A stretch of 64,000 nucleotides of DNA from Sphingomonas echinoides ATCC 14820 (GCF_000241465.1 NZ_JH584235.1:3178365-3242364), one strand, 5' to 3'; counted from the stretch's first letter, positions 19,475 through 29,314 are shown. Notes: generated from the letters alone by a model not told the origin. Numbers and translations: made by a program.

Positions 19475-20293
19475 TTACGCCGCCTCCCCGCCATCCATGT
19501 CATGGTCCGTCGGCTCGTCCGCGTCGCGTTGCTCGACCGCCGCTTCGCCGCCGAGCGCCGCGAAGCGTTCGTTCGCCAGCCATGCCAGTCGATCGGCCTG
19601 CGTCGCCAACGCACGCCGCAGCCCGGCCTGCACGTCGCGTCCGGCGATGATCTGCGCCAGCCTGGCGATGGTTTGCGCGCGCCGCGCGATCCGGACATCG
19701 GGGTGTTGGCGAAGCTTGAGCACGTCGGGGCTGACGATCTCGCCCTCGATCGCGGGCGGCAAAGCGCATAACGGAACGTCGGGCGGATCCTTTTCGTTCA
19801 GGATGCGGCCGAAATCGCTTTCGCTGACGAGCTTTACGAACACGCTGCGTTCCAGCGCGTTGAGGTGGTCTGCCGCGGCTCGCGCAGCGGGCACGCGTTT
19901 CGGATCGCCCTTCACGTCCTGATATTCGGGCAGCAGCCAGACCTTGATCGTACGCACTTCGAATGGATCGAGCACCGACATCGCCACCGCATCGGTCCGC
20001 TGGTTGGTCAAATGCCGCCCGATCCGCCCGCCCACGGTTTCGCGCGTCTGGCCGACATAGATCGGCTCCCCATCATAATCGAAAAAGGCGTAGACGCCCC
20101 ATTTCACCGCCCCGACCGAAATCGAGACCCCAGCTTTCGTCGTGGGGGCCTGGTCGAAGAAATCGGAGAGTTTCTGCCGCTTGAACTGCTCAAGCGCGCG
20201 GCGCAGCTCGATCGTCTCATCGGGGGCACTTTTGGTGTCGATGTCGGCGACCCGACGCCGGGTCGGCGATCGCGGTTCCTTAAGCAGAGGCAA
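19475..20293 (-). CDS. GIY-YIG nuclease, probable restriction endonuclease partner of the adjacent methyltransferase
   Basis: A 272-residue protein. GVYAF (66-70) and IYVGQT (78-83) form the GIY-YIG core; Arg90, His94, Glu148 and Asn166 are in order and spacing plausible for the catalytic set of GIY-YIG restriction enzymes such as Eco29kI (assigned by eye). The region after residue 175 is helical and unrecognised. The start is a TTG preceded by GGGGA, lying inside the last 14 bases of the methyltransferase gene, which indicates coupled expression. The pairing with a cytosine methyltransferase suggests a type II restriction-modification system; a repair or maintenance role is the alternative. 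Confidence 0.75.
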   Translation of the reverse strand: MPLLKEPRSPTRRRVADIDTKSAPDETIELRRALEQFKRQKLSDFFDQAPTTKAGVSISVGAVKWGVYAFFDYDGEPIYVGQTRETVGGRIGRHLTNQRTDAVAMSVLDPFEVRTIKVWLLPEYQDVKGDPKRVPAARAAADHLNALERSVFVKLVSESDFGRILNEKDPPDVPLCALPPAIEGEIVSPDVLKLRQHPDVRIARRAQTIARLAQIIAGRDVQAGLRRALATQADRLAWLANERFAALGGEAAVEQRDADEPTDHDMDGGEAA

Positions 20294-21425
20294 GGGCGAT
20301 CCCCGATTGCGTCAGCGCAGGTTCCAGCACCCATTCCGCAATGTGGCGCACGACCGGAACGACCACGCCATCGCCCGTCAAATGATAGGCATCGTTATAG
20401 CGCTCGGGCAGGCGATACGCTTCGGGCAGCCCCATCAGCCGCGCGGTTTCGCGAGCAGAGATGAGCCGCGTGCGCACCTTGCCACGCTCGACCACCAGGA
20501 TCGTCTGGCGGCTGGATCCGCCACCCGGCGTGCGCAGGCAGCCCGCCAGATCGAAGCGAACCTCGGCGCGCTGCACCTTCTTGCCGCCTTCGAACCGCGT
20601 GCGCTTGTAGACCGCACCAATCGCCCGCCGGGCATTGCCCGCGACCAGATCAACCTTCGCCCGGTTCCCCTTGCTCATCATCGCCAGCAGCTTCTTTGTG
20701 TCAGCAGCGCTGTGCCACGCGACATCGCCGGGGTGATCCTCGATGACATCAATGAGGCGTGCCTGGCGCGGGGCCGGGGCCGGGGCGGTGAACCACAGCC
20801 ATTGCGCGCGCAGCTTTTCCGGCAGCGCGGCCTGCGCCTGTCGCAGCCGCTCGGGATGCCAGCGATCGACCGCCCACGGGCTGAAGACGCGGGCGGGCAT
20901 CTCCACGTCGCGATCGAGCGCGATGACGAACAGGCGCGGGCGCGACTGCGGCACGAAATGCTGTGCGTCGATCACCATCGCGCCCAGCCAATAGCCGGCG
21001 TCTCCCACCGTCTGGCACAGCGCGGCGAAATCTGCGCCGTTCCGCGATGTCAGCAGCCCGCAGACGTTTTCCAGTACGATCGCGCGCGGCTTGCGACCCT
21101 GTTTGCTCAAATCCCGGATCAACTTCCAAAACGGCCAGAACGCGCCCGAGCGTGCGCCCGTCAGCCCGGCTCCGGCCCCGGCGAGTGAAAGGTCCTGGCA
21201 CGGGAAGGACGCCCATACCAAATCCGCCTGGCCGGGCAATTGGCCGAGGGTTACCTCGCCCACATCGCCAAGCCACAGCTCGTTCGTGCCCCAATTGTCG
21301 GCATAGGCCTTGGCCTTTTTGGGGTCGAAATCATTGGCGAACAGGCATTGCCACGTTCCGCCCAGCCCCGCGCGGGCCATTCCGCCGCCTGCGAAAAATT
21401 CGTAAAAGCCGGGCCGTTCGTTCAT
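20280..21425 (-). CDS. DNA (cytosine-5) methyltransferase
   Basis: A 381-residue C5 cytosine methyltransferase. Motif I is [13 protein letters not shown] (residues 9-21). Motif IV holds the catalytic Cys76 in [11 protein letters not shown]. Motif VI is LENVCGLL, motif VIII is [10 protein letters not shown], and motifs IX-X are at the end ([20 protein letters not shown]). The target-recognition region between VIII and IX is about 100 residues, enough for one target. ATG 21425 is chosen; an in-frame ATG at 21494 lacks a ribosome site. It is divergent from uvrA (127 bp apart) and overlaps the GIY-YIG nuclease gene by 14 bases. Confidence 0.9.
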   Translation of the reverse strand: MNERPGFYEFFAGGGMARAGLGGTWQCLFANDFDPKKAKAYADNWGTNELWLGDVGEVTLGQLPGQADLVWASFPCQDLSLAGAGAGLTGARSGAFWPFWKLIRDLSKQGRKPRAIVLENVCGLLTSRNGADFAALCQTVGDAGYWLGAMVIDAQHFVPQSRPRLFVIALDRDVEMPARVFSPWAVDRWHPERLRQAQAALPEKLRAQWLWFTAPAPAPRQARLIDVIEDHPGDVAWHSAADTKKLLAMMSKGNRAKVDLVAGNARRAIGAVYKRTRFEGGKKVQRAEVRFDLAGCLRTPGGGSSRQTILVVERGKVRTRLISARETARLMGLPEAYRLPERYNDAYHLTGDGVVVPVVRHIAEWVLEPALTQSGIALASA

Positions 21426-21552
21426 CGATTCACCATGCCCGATCGCTTGCCCGGTGCAAGCCCCCTGCTTGTCGATGCCGACTGGCGACGCCATGTTGGG
21501 TTTTGCCCGATTGCCATTTGCCTTTCAAGAACAAATCTGGAACACGTCCTTC

Positions 21553-24500
21553 ATGCTGACTCATATTTCGGTGCGCGGCGCGCGCGAGCACAACCTTAAG
21601 GACGTGAGCGTGGACATTCCGCGCGATACGCTGACGGTCATCACCGGCCTGTCGGGATCGGGCAAATCGAGCCTCGCCTTCGACACCATCTATGCCGAGG
21701 GGCAGCGGCGTTATGTCGAGTCCCTCAGCGCCTATGCGCGCCAGTTCCTCGAGCTGATGCAAAAGCCCGATGTCGACCATATCGAGGGCCTGTCGCCTGC
21801 GATCAGCATCGAGCAGAAGACCACCAGCCGCAACCCGCGCTCGACTGTGGCGACCGTCACCGAGATTTACGATTATATGCGCTTGCTGTGGGCGCGCGTC
21901 GGCATTCCCTATTCGCCCGCGACCGGCCTGCCGATTGCGGCGCAGACCGTCAGCCAGATGGTCGACCGGGTGATGGCGCTGCCCGAGGGCACGCGGCTGT
22001 ACCTGCTCGCGCCGGTCGTGCGCGGGCGCAAGGGCGAGTATAAGAAGGAACTGCTCGAATGGCAGAAAGCGGGCTTCACCCGCGTCCGCATCGACGGCGA
22101 GATTTATGAAATCGACGAAGCGCCCGCGATCGACAAGAAACTGAAGCATGACATTGAGGTGGTGGTCGACCGCCTCGTCGTCGGCCCCGACATGGCGACG
22201 CGACTGGCCGAGAGCTTCGAGGCGGCGCTGAAGCTGGCCGAGGGGCTGGCCTATGTCGATTTGGTGGACACAACGGTGGCGGCGCTTTCTGCTCCCCTCC
22301 CGCTTGCGGGAGGGGCTGGGGGAGGGGCTGTTAAAGAGGCGCGCCAATCATTTTCAGGCGATATGCCCTCCCCCAACCCCTCCCGCGAGCGGGAGGGGAG
22401 CCTTGGCGGCGCAATGAAAGGTGCGGGCATCCCCGCCAACCGCATCGTGTTCAGCGAGAAATTCGCCTGCCCCGTCTCGGGCTTCACCATCGCCGAGATC
22501 GAGCCGCGCCTCTTCTCCTTCAACGCCCCCCAAGGCGCATGCCCGGCGTGCGATGGGCTGGGCGAAAAGCTGCTGTTCGACGAGGACCTTGTCGTCCCCA
22601 ACCATGCGCTCAGCATCAAGAAGGGCGCGGTCGTGCCCTGGGCGAAGTCCAACCCGCCAAGCCCCTATTACATGCAGGTGCTGGGCAGCCTGGCGCGCGA
22701 ATTCGGCTTCAGCCTGGATACGCCGTGGGAGGATCTGCCGGGCGAGGTGAAGCTCATCATCCTGCACGGCACCGGCGGCAAGCCGGTGACACTGACCTTC
22801 ATCGACGGCAAGAAGTCGTATGACGTGAAGAAGCCGTTCGAGGGCGTGATCGGCAACCTCAACCGCCGCATGCTCTCGACCGAAAGCGCGTGGATGCGAG
22901 AGGAACTCGCCAAATACCAAAGCTCCGCCGCGTGCGAAGTGTGCGGCGGTGCGCGGCTCAAGCCGGAGGCGCTTGCGGTCAAGATCGGCATGCGCGACAT
23001 TTCCAGCGTCACCCGCCTGTCGGTGGTCGATGCGCTCGCTTGGTTCGAATCCGTCCCCGCCGACCTCACCGACCAGCAACGCGCGATCGCCGAGCGCATC
23101 CTCAAGGAAATCCTCGAGCGCCTGGGCTTCCTCAACAATGTCGGGCTCGATTATCTCAACTTGGATCGCACCAGCGGCACGCTGTCGGGCGGGGAATCGC
23201 AGCGCATCCGCCTCGCCAGCCAGATCGGCAGCGGGCTGTCGGGCGTGCTCTATGTGCTCGACGAGCCCAGCATCGGCCTGCACCAGCGCGACAATGACAT
23301 GCTGCTGAAAACGCTGCGGCGCCTGCGCGACCTCGGCAACACCGTGCTGGTGGTCGAGCATGACGAGGATGCGATCCGCACCGCCGATTATGTCATCGAC
23401 ATGGGGCCGGGGGCTGGCGTCCATGGCGGCGCGATCGTCGCGCAGGGCACGTTCGAGGAAGTGCTCGCCAACCCCAACAGCATCACCGCCGATTATCTGT
23501 CGGGCCGGCGCGAGGTCGCGGTGCCGACCACCCGGCGCAAGGGCAATGGCAAGAAACTGACCGTCCACAACGCCACCGCCAACAATCTGAAGGGCGTGAC
23601 GGCCAGCCTGCCGCTCGGCACCTTTACGTGCATCACCGGGGTCAGCGGCAGCGGCAAATCGAGCTTCACGATCGACACGCTCTATGCCTCCGCCGCGCGC
23701 GCGCTCAACGGCGCGCGGGTGCTGGCGGGCAAGCATGACAAGATCACCGGCCTGCAATATCTCGACAAGGTCATCGATATCGACCAGTCGCCGATCGGCC
23801 GCACCCCGCGCAGCAACCCCGCCACCTATACCGGTGCCTTCACCCAGATCCGCGACTGGTTCGCAGGGCTGCCCGAGGCGCAGGCGCGCGGCTACAAGCC
23901 CGGCCGCTTCAGCTTCAACGTCAAGGGCGGGCGCTGCGAGGCGTGCCAGGGTGACGGGCTGCTCAAGATCGAAATGCACTTCCTGCCCGATGTCTATGTG
24001 ACGTGCGACGTGTGCCACGGCGCGCGCTACAATCGCGAGACGCTGGAGGTGAAGTTCAAGGGCAAGTCGATCGCCGACGTGCTCGACATGACGGTCGAGG
24101 ATGCGGTCGAATTCTTCAAGGCGGTGCCGCCGATCCGCGACAAGATGGCGATGCTCGCCGAAGTGGGCCTCGGTTACGTCAAGGTCGGCCAGCAAGCGAC
24201 GACGCTGTCGGGCGGCGAGGCGCAGCGCGTGAAACTCGCCAAGGAACTGTCGCGCCGCGCGACCGGGCAGACGCTATACATCTTGGACGAGCCGACCACC
24301 GGGCTGCATTTCGAGGACGTGCGCAAGCTGCTGGAGGTGCTGCACCAACTGGTCGAGCAGGGGAATACGGTCGTGGTGATCGAGCATAACCTCGATGTGA
24401 TCAAGACCGCGGATTGGGTGCTCGACCTGGGGCCGGAGGGCGGCGTGAAGGGCGGGGAGATTGTGGCGCAGGGGACGCCTGAGGTTGTGGCGAAGGCGGC

Positions 24501-24564
24501 GGGCTCGTTTACCGGCAAATACCTCGCCCCGCTCTTGAGCCGTCCCGGCGCAACGGTTGCATGA
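21553..24564 (+). CDS. uvrA: Excinuclease ABC subunit A
   Basis: Damage-recognition ATPase of nucleotide excision repair, 1003 residues, slightly long. Walker A motifs are [14 protein letters not shown] (N-terminal half) and [14 protein letters not shown] (C-terminal half), with two LSGGE signature motifs and both Walker B regions ([24 protein letters not shown]). In the first zinc module the second Cys is replaced: ACPVSGF instead of CPxC; the later CPAC is present, and the C-terminal CEAC and CDVC are intact. Residues 247-283 are encoded by an inserted paired palindrome (see repeat), lying between the UvrB-binding region and the first zinc module. The start [14 protein letters not shown] fits the family. 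Confidence 0.96.
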   Translation: MLTHISVRGAREHNLKDVSVDIPRDTLTVITGLSGSGKSSLAFDTIYAEGQRRYVESLSAYARQFLELMQKPDVDHIEGLSPAISIEQKTTSRNPRSTVATVTEIYDYMRLLWARVGIPYSPATGLPIAAQTVSQMVDRVMALPEGTRLYLLAPVVRGRKGEYKKELLEWQKAGFTRVRIDGEIYEIDEAPAIDKKLKHDIEVVVDRLVVGPDMATRLAESFEAALKLAEGLAYVDLVDTTVAALSAPLPLAGGAGGGAVKEARQSFSGDMPSPNPSREREGSLGGAMKGAGIPANRIVFSEKFACPVSGFTIAEIEPRLFSFNAPQGACPACDGLGEKLLFDEDLVVPNHALSIKKGAVVPWAKSNPPSPYYMQVLGSLAREFGFSLDTPWEDLPGEVKLIILHGTGGKPVTLTFIDGKKSYDVKKPFEGVIGNLNRRMLSTESAWMREELAKYQSSAACEVCGGARLKPEALAVKIGMRDISSVTRLSVVDALAWFESVPADLTDQQRAIAERILKEILERLGFLNNVGLDYLNLDRTSGTLSGGESQRIRLASQIGSGLSGVLYVLDEPSIGLHQRDNDMLLKTLRRLRDLGNTVLVVEHDEDAIRTADYVIDMGPGAGVHGGAIVAQGTFEEVLANPNSITADYLSGRREVAVPTTRRKGNGKKLTVHNATANNLKGVTASLPLGTFTCITGVSGSGKSSFTIDTLYASAARALNGARVLAGKHDKITGLQYLDKVIDIDQSPIGRTPRSNPATYTGAFTQIRDWFAGLPEAQARGYKPGRFSFNVKGGRCEACQGDGLLKIEMHFLPDVYVTCDVCHGARYNRETLEVKFKGKSIADVLDMTVEDAVEFFKAVPPIRDKMAMLAEVGLGYVKVGQQATTLSGGEAQRVKLAKELSRRATGQTLYILDEPTTGLHFEDVRKLLEVLHQLVEQGNTVVVIEHNLDVIKTADWVLDLGPEGGVKGGEIVAQGTPEVVAKAAGSFTGKYLAPLLSRPGATVA
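22291..22401. repeat. In-frame paired palindrome (REPIN-like) inside uvrA
   Basis: Arms 22291-22326 and 22366-22401 are inverted repeats matching at 34 of 36 positions. Each arm also contains its own hairpin (CTCCCCTCCCG/CGGGAGGGG type). The loop is 39 bases and the total is 111 bp, exactly 37 codons, so the uvrA frame is kept. The encoded residues include [13 protein letters not shown] and [12 protein letters not shown], low-complexity peptides typical of translated intergenic repeats. Confidence 0.85.
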
Positions 24565-24708
24565 CGACGACGCAGTCGTGGTGGCCGACCGCCAAACACT
24601 CCATGACGGCAACGACAGGCGGGCCTAGGGTTTCGTAGCTTTCAGAACCGATATCAGTTAGAAAAATTTCGCACTTGCGTTGCCTTACTCTGCCAGAGCT
24701 ATTCTTTC

Positions 24709-24737
24709 TTGCATATCTAACGCATGATCCACAAAAT
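24709..24737 (+). promoter_or_regulatory. Candidate promoter of the AT-rich nuclease gene
   Basis: TTGCAT (24709-24714) and CAAAAT (24732-24737) are separated by 17 bp and lie about 45 bases before the ATG at 24780. The composition changes to AT-rich around here. Confidence 0.35.
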
Positions 24738-24779
24738 GTGCCATCTATGTAACAACGATAAATGCACATTGGGGATGTC

Positions 24780-26240
24780 ATGCAGGTCTCGAAAGCGCTC
24801 AATTTAGGCAAGACTCAACCTGAGCTCGATTTCGTAGACATCGACCTTTCGACCGATACGCCGCTGTTTCTGGACCCCGCGGCCTTCTATGAAGGACAGG
24901 GTAGATTTGCGGAAGATTGCTCGCGCGATATTGAAACGTTCTTTGAGGCGGTTTTGCACGCAGCCGGAGAAGGCGATCATGAGTTGGGCGTCCGCCTATT
25001 GAGGGGCCTTAAGGAACCGGACGAAATTCAGTTTGGATTTTCCGTTGGTCCACCTCGCGGACGAGGCGTCGGAGAATTTCAAGCAGAGCAGATATTTGAA
25101 GCAATACTAAGAAGTAAAGCTATTAAGTCAGGACTTATTCGTGATCTAAATGACGCACTCATTTTTGTGCCGGGAATCGGGCCTGACAAAGTCTCTGATA
25201 TAACCACAAATATCGTACGACGACATTTGATCGAATATACCCAGAACCAATTTGCTCTTTACGGCATAGAGATAAATACCCTTATGCCAACAGGCTTGAT
25301 TTGGGATTCGGTGTCTGCCGATTGGACTGATGGTTATGACTATATTCCTGTCATCAACGATCAAAAATTTCTATTGGTCCCTAAGCGTTTTGTTAAATAT
25401 GCGTACGATTTTACTAAGGCAGGGCAGCGCTACTATACCGGATATGTAGCGAACTTTATTCGTCAGCGTGAACTTACATCCATGGGAAGGCTCGTGCGGT
25501 TCAGAGAGTCCAAAAATGGGCTTAAGACTCCTCATGTTTATAATGAGGATATTCATCGAGAGGTTCCGCGCGACAAAAATAGCGTTGCCGATTTTTCTAT
25601 GAAACATCCGGAAATATATGAGCGCTTTAAAAATGCGTTCTTTAAGTTTAGTCCGATGAGCGTCAATGCGATATTAGCCGCTCAAAAAGAAAACTTCCAT
25701 GAAATTGAATATGGAAAGCATATCGTCAAAGCTTTATCGTCAATTCCTTCCGGTGATAGATCTGCGTCTGATTTTCAGTCTTTGGTTGTCGGAATAATCC
25801 ACTTCATTCTTTACCCGCAAATATCAAATCCTGTGCTTGAGAGGTCAATAAACGACAAAAGGAAACGAATAGATATATCGTTTGATAATACATCACAGTC
25901 TGGAGTGTTCAGTCGTATTAGACAAGACCCGTTTATGATGGGTCGCGAGATTATGATCGAATGCAAGAACTATACGCATGATCTAAAAAATCCAGAGATT
26001 GACCAACTCATTGGTCGATTTGATCCCCGTAGAGGGCGGTTTGGAATAATCGTTTGCCGAAATATAACCGATCGAAAGACGATGGTTGCACGTTGTGCGG
26101 ATGCTTTTAAATCACAACAAGGCGTTATTGTGGTGCTAACAGATGCTGATTTAGAAGAGGTTCTGTTGGCGGGGCCACTTGGCCGAGCGACGAGGATCGA
26201 CGAAATTATTCAAGGACAGCTGCGTGACTTGTTGGCGTAA
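24780..26240 (+). CDS. AT-rich orphan protein with C-terminal PD-(D/E)XK nuclease-like domain
   Basis: A 486-residue protein I do not recognise as a whole. The N-terminus has LDFVDIDLSTDTPLFLDPA (about 16-34) and is acidic. The C-terminal third carries a nuclease-like core: a helix with Glu354, then RKRIDISFDN (Asp365), then MIECKNYTHD (Glu394, Lys396) and a helix with IDQLIGRFD, which fits the E-D-ExK-Q order of restriction-type nucleases. ATG 24780 has GGGGA just upstream; ATG 24762 in the same frame has none. Codon and base use are clearly more AT-rich than in the neighbours, indicating transfer. It is a single gene without partner, between uvrA and a toxin-antitoxin pair; anti-phage defence is plausible but inferred. 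Confidence 0.6.
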   Translation: MQVSKALNLGKTQPELDFVDIDLSTDTPLFLDPAAFYEGQGRFAEDCSRDIETFFEAVLHAAGEGDHELGVRLLRGLKEPDEIQFGFSVGPPRGRGVGEFQAEQIFEAILRSKAIKSGLIRDLNDALIFVPGIGPDKVSDITTNIVRRHLIEYTQNQFALYGIEINTLMPTGLIWDSVSADWTDGYDYIPVINDQKFLLVPKRFVKYAYDFTKAGQRYYTGYVANFIRQRELTSMGRLVRFRESKNGLKTPHVYNEDIHREVPRDKNSVADFSMKHPEIYERFKNAFFKFSPMSVNAILAAQKENFHEIEYGKHIVKALSSIPSGDRSASDFQSLVVGIIHFILYPQISNPVLERSINDKRKRIDISFDNTSQSGVFSRIRQDPFMMGREIMIECKNYTHDLKNPEIDQLIGRFDPRRGRFGIIVCRNITDRKTMVARCADAFKSQQGVIVVLTDADLEEVLLAGPLGRATRIDEIIQGQLRDLLA

Positions 26241-26515
26241 GGAAGTGCGCGGTTAAAACGCGATTCGGGTAATTTGCTGGGCGAAGCTTTCACTCCGTCC
26301 GCCCCACAACCCGCATCCCCCGCCCAGCCTAAGTCCCAACACGCGCCCGCACCCGCAAGAACAGCCAATCGGGGATCGCGTCATAAAAGCGCGTGCCGTC
26401 GTCCAGCATGCGCACGTCCGGCCCCGGCCAGCGGAAGCCGACCTCCCGGCTCAACCCAGCGCCGCCAGCGTCATGCGCAAAAGGTGCGGCGATCCGGGCT
26501 GACGGTCAAAATCGC

Positions 26516-26815
26516 CTACAGTCCCGCCGCCTTGCGCAGCGCGGCGTTCATCCGCCCCTGCCAGCCCGGCCCATCGGCGCGGAAGCGCTCGATCACGTCG
26601 GGGTCGAGCCGCAGCGTCACCTGGCGCTTGGCCACATCGCGCTGCGGCGGGCGGCCGCGCACGACGCCGTTCGGGCCGAGATAGCCCGTCGCCGGACGGA
26701 TCACTTTTCCGCTGATCGAGAATTCGGCCACGTCGAACATCTCGTCGGTCCATTCCGGCGCGTCGTCTGCCGGATCAAGCGAGACGGCTGCGATAGCGGG
26801 TTTGTTCTCGGTCAT
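26516..26815 (-). CDS. brnA: BrnA-type antitoxin
   Basis: A 99-residue antitoxin of the BrnA family. The middle part WTDEMFDVAEFSISGKVIRP is typical of BrnA, and the C-terminal KRQVTLRLDPDVIERFRADG followed by GWQGRMNAALRKAAG forms the ribbon-helix-helix that binds DNA and represses the operon. It lies downstream of brnT, as usual for this type II system, and its start overlaps the end of brnT by 41 bases in another frame. Confidence 0.88.
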   Translation of the reverse strand: MTENKPAIAAVSLDPADDAPEWTDEMFDVAEFSISGKVIRPATGYLGPNGVVRGRPPQRDVAKRQVTLRLDPDVIERFRADGPGWQGRMNAALRKAAGL

Positions 26816-27047
26816 TGGCCTTCCTCATCGAAATCACGCGCCGCCCCCGTTCGGCCACTGTCCAGATCACCACGACCATGCGGTCGTCCAGCAAGCCGAT
26901 CGTGGAATATCGCCGCTCCGGATAGGCGAAGCGTTGGTCCTCGGTTTCGTAGACCGGCCCCTCGAACACCGTCGCGGCGTCTGCAAAGTCCAGCCCGCGC
27001 TCTTGTAGCGTCAGATCGCGCTTGGCGGGGTCGAAGCTGATCTCCAC
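26775..27047 (-). CDS. brnT: BrnT-type toxin
   Basis: A 90-residue RelE-fold toxin of the BrnT family, a ribosome-dependent or general RNase that blocks growth when free of BrnA. The signature VEISFDPAKRD, RGLDFADAATVFEG, then RRVISMRKANDRE is complete. I choose the GTG at 27047 (VEISFDP) because AAAGG lies 5 bases upstream and family proteins begin here. The longer frame starting with a TTG at 27071 would begin inside the promoter. Confidence 0.88.
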   Translation of the reverse strand: MEISFDPAKRDLTLQERGLDFADAATVFEGPVYETEDQRFAYPERRYSTIGLLDDRMVVVIWTVAERGRRVISMRKANDREQTRYRSRLA

Positions 27048-27056
27048 GCTCGCCTT

Positions 27057-27084
27057 TATGTAACTACACAACGCGCGGAGTCAA
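27057..27084 (-). promoter_or_regulatory. Promoter of brnTA
   Basis: On the minus strand, TTGACT (27079-27084) and TACATA (27057-27062) are spaced by 16 bp. The start point would fall only a few bases before the brnT GTG, giving a very short leader. BrnA would be expected to bind here. Confidence 0.6.
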
Positions 27085-27088
27085 GCGA

Positions 27089-27114
27089 AGGGCCGCGCCT
27101 CGCGGCACGGCCCT
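27089..27114 (-). terminator. Hairpin between ohyA and brnT
   Basis: AGGGCCG (27089-27095) pairs with CGGCCCT (27108-27114), with a partly paired interior. It lies between the end of ohyA and the brnTA promoter on the same strand and would insulate them. No clear T run. Confidence 0.4.
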
Positions 27115-27148
27115 AACTCAACCCTGAAGGGGGAGCTTTGCCCACCTG

Positions 27149-28717
27149 CTACCGGTGCAGCGTCCTAATCGCATCGACGATCACTTGCGGGCTGTGCAGC
27201 CCCTTATACACCGGCGGCGGGGTGCGATCGAGCTTGAGCAGCGTGTACACCGCCGTCATCGCGCAGCGCACCGAATATTCCACGGTGAACACCACGTCGT
27301 CGGGCTGCTCGGCATATTGGCCGAGAAAGGCGAGGTTGGTCGATCCCGCGGGCACCACCTTGGGCCGGTCTTTGCCGGTGCGCACCATGAACTGGCTGGT
27401 GATATAGGGCATCGCGCAGGGGATGCAGGTCGATGCCGCCATCACCGCCGCCTGGTCGGCTGCGCTGAAGTGCAGATGGCCGAGCACTTCCTCCAGGATT
27501 TCGGCCCCCGTGCAATCGACCATGCGCTTCTTGACGTAATCGCCGACGCGATCGTGGAACAGGCCGTACCCCCACCACACCGACACGCCCTCGGGCTGAT
27601 CGGCGAAGAACGGCTGGTGATAGATGGACAGCGTGATCAGCCAGCTCGACTCCTTGAAGGTGATCAGCCCGCCGGTACCGGGGGCGCTGCCGCTGAAGCG
27701 TTCCATCAATTGCAGGAACAGCGGGTCCTTGACCGTGACGGTGTAGGAAATCCACGAGCTTTCCGCGATATTGCCGTTGAAGGTGGCGGGGTTGCCGAAG
27801 GCGGGGCGGCCTTGCGCCAGCTTTTCCCAGAGTTTCCACGCGCCCGAATGGTTGCTGGTGTCGAGGCCGGGGGCCTTGGTCATCGATCCGAACGCCTTGT
27901 CCGCGGTCATCGATCCGTTGGTGACGAACACGCAGTCGCCGGGCGCGACCGGGATCGCTTCGGGTCCGTGATCGGTGAGCGTGGCGATGCTGGTGACGGT
28001 GATCGCCTCGCCGCTCGCAAAGCCCAGATCCTCGACGCGCACGCCGAAGCGGAACTGCACCCCGCGTTCCTTCAGCCAGTTCACGATCGGCACGGCGAAG
28101 CTGTCATATTGGTTGAGCAGGCTGCGATAGATGCCCTCCTGCGTGTCGATCGTCGAGAAATGGTGGACGAAGCGCTGGAGGTAGCGCTTGAACTCGATCG
28201 CGCTGTGCCACGGTTCGAAGGCGAACAACGTGCACCATTCGAACCAGAAATTGCTCTGGAAGAAATGCGGCTGGAAACAATCGACGATGCGCTTGCCGTC
28301 GAGCAGATGCTCGGGCTCGGCCATGATCTTGACCAGGTCGATGCGGTCGCGCTCGGTAAAGCCCATGGTGTGGAAATCGGGGATGCTGCCGTCGCGGTTC
28401 ACCAGCCGCACCTTGTTGTGCCACGGCCACTCAGCATTGGCGCGGTCGGTCTCCTCGCGCACCGAGATGCTCGGGTCGCTGGCCGAGGGGATCGAATCGA
28501 GCAGGTCGAAGGTGCATTGATACATCGCCTCGAACATGCGGCTGCCGCTCATGAAATAGCCGTTCTCGGCATCGCCATGCGCATCGAACGCACCGCCGAA
28601 CTGGTGGCTTTCCTCCAGGATCACGATGTCCTTGCCGGCAACTTGGCCGTCCCGGATCAGGAAAACTGCACCGGCGAGCGAGGCGATGCCGCTGCCGACG
28701 AAAGTATAGGTGCTCAT
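27149..28717 (-). CDS. ohyA: Oleate hydratase
   Basis: FAD-dependent oleate hydratase (MCRA family), adding water across the cis-9 double bond of fatty acids. It has 522 residues, near the short end of the family. FAD-binding GSGIASLAGAVFL is at residues 8-20, followed by ILEESHQFGGAFDAHG and GYFMSGSRMFEAMY, both typical. The late segment FLGQYAEQPDDVVFTVEYSV is the conserved C-terminal signature. The gene stands alone on the minus strand. In other bacteria the enzyme detoxifies unsaturated fatty acids; no fatty-acid genes are nearby. Confidence 0.92.
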   Translation of the reverse strand: MSTYTFVGSGIASLAGAVFLIRDGQVAGKDIVILEESHQFGGAFDAHGDAENGYFMSGSRMFEAMYQCTFDLLDSIPSASDPSISVREETDRANAEWPWHNKVRLVNRDGSIPDFHTMGFTERDRIDLVKIMAEPEHLLDGKRIVDCFQPHFFQSNFWFEWCTLFAFEPWHSAIEFKRYLQRFVHHFSTIDTQEGIYRSLLNQYDSFAVPIVNWLKERGVQFRFGVRVEDLGFASGEAITVTSIATLTDHGPEAIPVAPGDCVFVTNGSMTADKAFGSMTKAPGLDTSNHSGAWKLWEKLAQGRPAFGNPATFNGNIAESSWISYTVTVKDPLFLQLMERFSGSAPGTGGLITFKESSWLITLSIYHQPFFADQPEGVSVWWGYGLFHDRVGDYVKKRMVDCTGAEILEEVLGHLHFSAADQAAVMAASTCIPCAMPYITSQFMVRTGKDRPKVVPAGSTNLAFLGQYAEQPDDVVFTVEYSVRCAMTAVYTLLKLDRTPPPVYKGLHSPQVIVDAIRTLHR

Positions 28718-28879
28718 GGAGGCGATCCTTTTCTAGCTGTCGGAGCGCGGTCTATCAGCGGCCCTGCGCGGGCGAGGAGCCTCGGAAACTACGCAGAGGG
28801 CGGGCATGAAAGGGCCGGTTCGCAACCTTTCCGGGCGCGGCGCATTTCGTCTTTACAGAATAACTGGAGGAGTTCCGAA

Positions 28880-29305
28880 ATGCGCGCATTCACGCTCGGC
28901 TTGATCGCCGCGTCGACCCTGGTTGCCGGTTGCACCGAATATGGTGACGGGCCGCGCCGCGGCTATGGCAATGGCGGTTATTCGCAATATGATTATGACC
29001 GGCCCGACCCTGCCTATAACGGCTATGACGCGTCGCGTTATTACCGCCAGGATGAGCGCCGCTATCAGGAACGCCGCCTGAGCTCGAACGATCGCGTCTA
29101 TCGCGGCAGCGACGGGCGTTATTATTGCCGCCGCAATGACGGGACGACCGGCTTGATCGTCGGCGGTGTCGCCGGTGGTGCGCTGGGTGCGGCGATCGCG
29201 CCGGGCGGTTCGGGCGTGCTGGGCGCGCTGCTCGGCGGCGTTGGTGGTGCGCTGGCCGGACAGGCGATCGACAAGAGCGACAATCGCGACGTGCGCTGCC
29301 GCTGA
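28880..29305 (+). CDS. Glycine-zipper lipoprotein
   Basis: A 141-residue protein with an N-terminal lipobox: signal peptide [18 protein letters not shown], with Cys18 as the lipidated residue. A Tyr/Asp/Arg-rich middle follows, then a glycine-zipper segment ([20 protein letters not shown] and [20 protein letters not shown]). It belongs to the group of small outer-membrane lipoproteins with a glycine-zipper 2TM domain, like the rickettsial 17-kDa antigen and SlyB. A GGAGGAG precedes the ATG. Likely role: envelope structure. Confidence 0.82.
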   Translation: MRAFTLGLIAASTLVAGCTEYGDGPRRGYGNGGYSQYDYDRPDPAYNGYDASRYYRQDERRYQERRLSSNDRVYRGSDGRYYCRRNDGTTGLIVGGVAGGALGAAIAPGGSGVLGALLGGVGGALAGQAIDKSDNRDVRCR

Positions 29306-29314
29306 TGTGATGTG

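Noticed and set aside
24509..24811. Minus-strand 100-codon frame across the end of uvrA and the start of the AT-rich gene
   Set aside because: No ribosome site, no recognisable motif, and half of it is the shadow of uvrA.
26330..26510. A minus-strand reading frame of about 57 codons after the AT-rich gene (contains REVGFRWPGPDVRM and FYDAIPDWLFLRVRARV)
   Set aside because: It looks protein-like but has no ATG or GTG start with a ribosome site and is closed by a stop upstream; it may be a gene remnant, but I cannot name a parent. The rest of 26241-26515 shows nothing.
27155..28879. Very long plus-strand frame opposite ohyA
   Set aside because: It is the antisense shadow of a high-GC gene; only the last 141 codons (from 28880) form a real gene.
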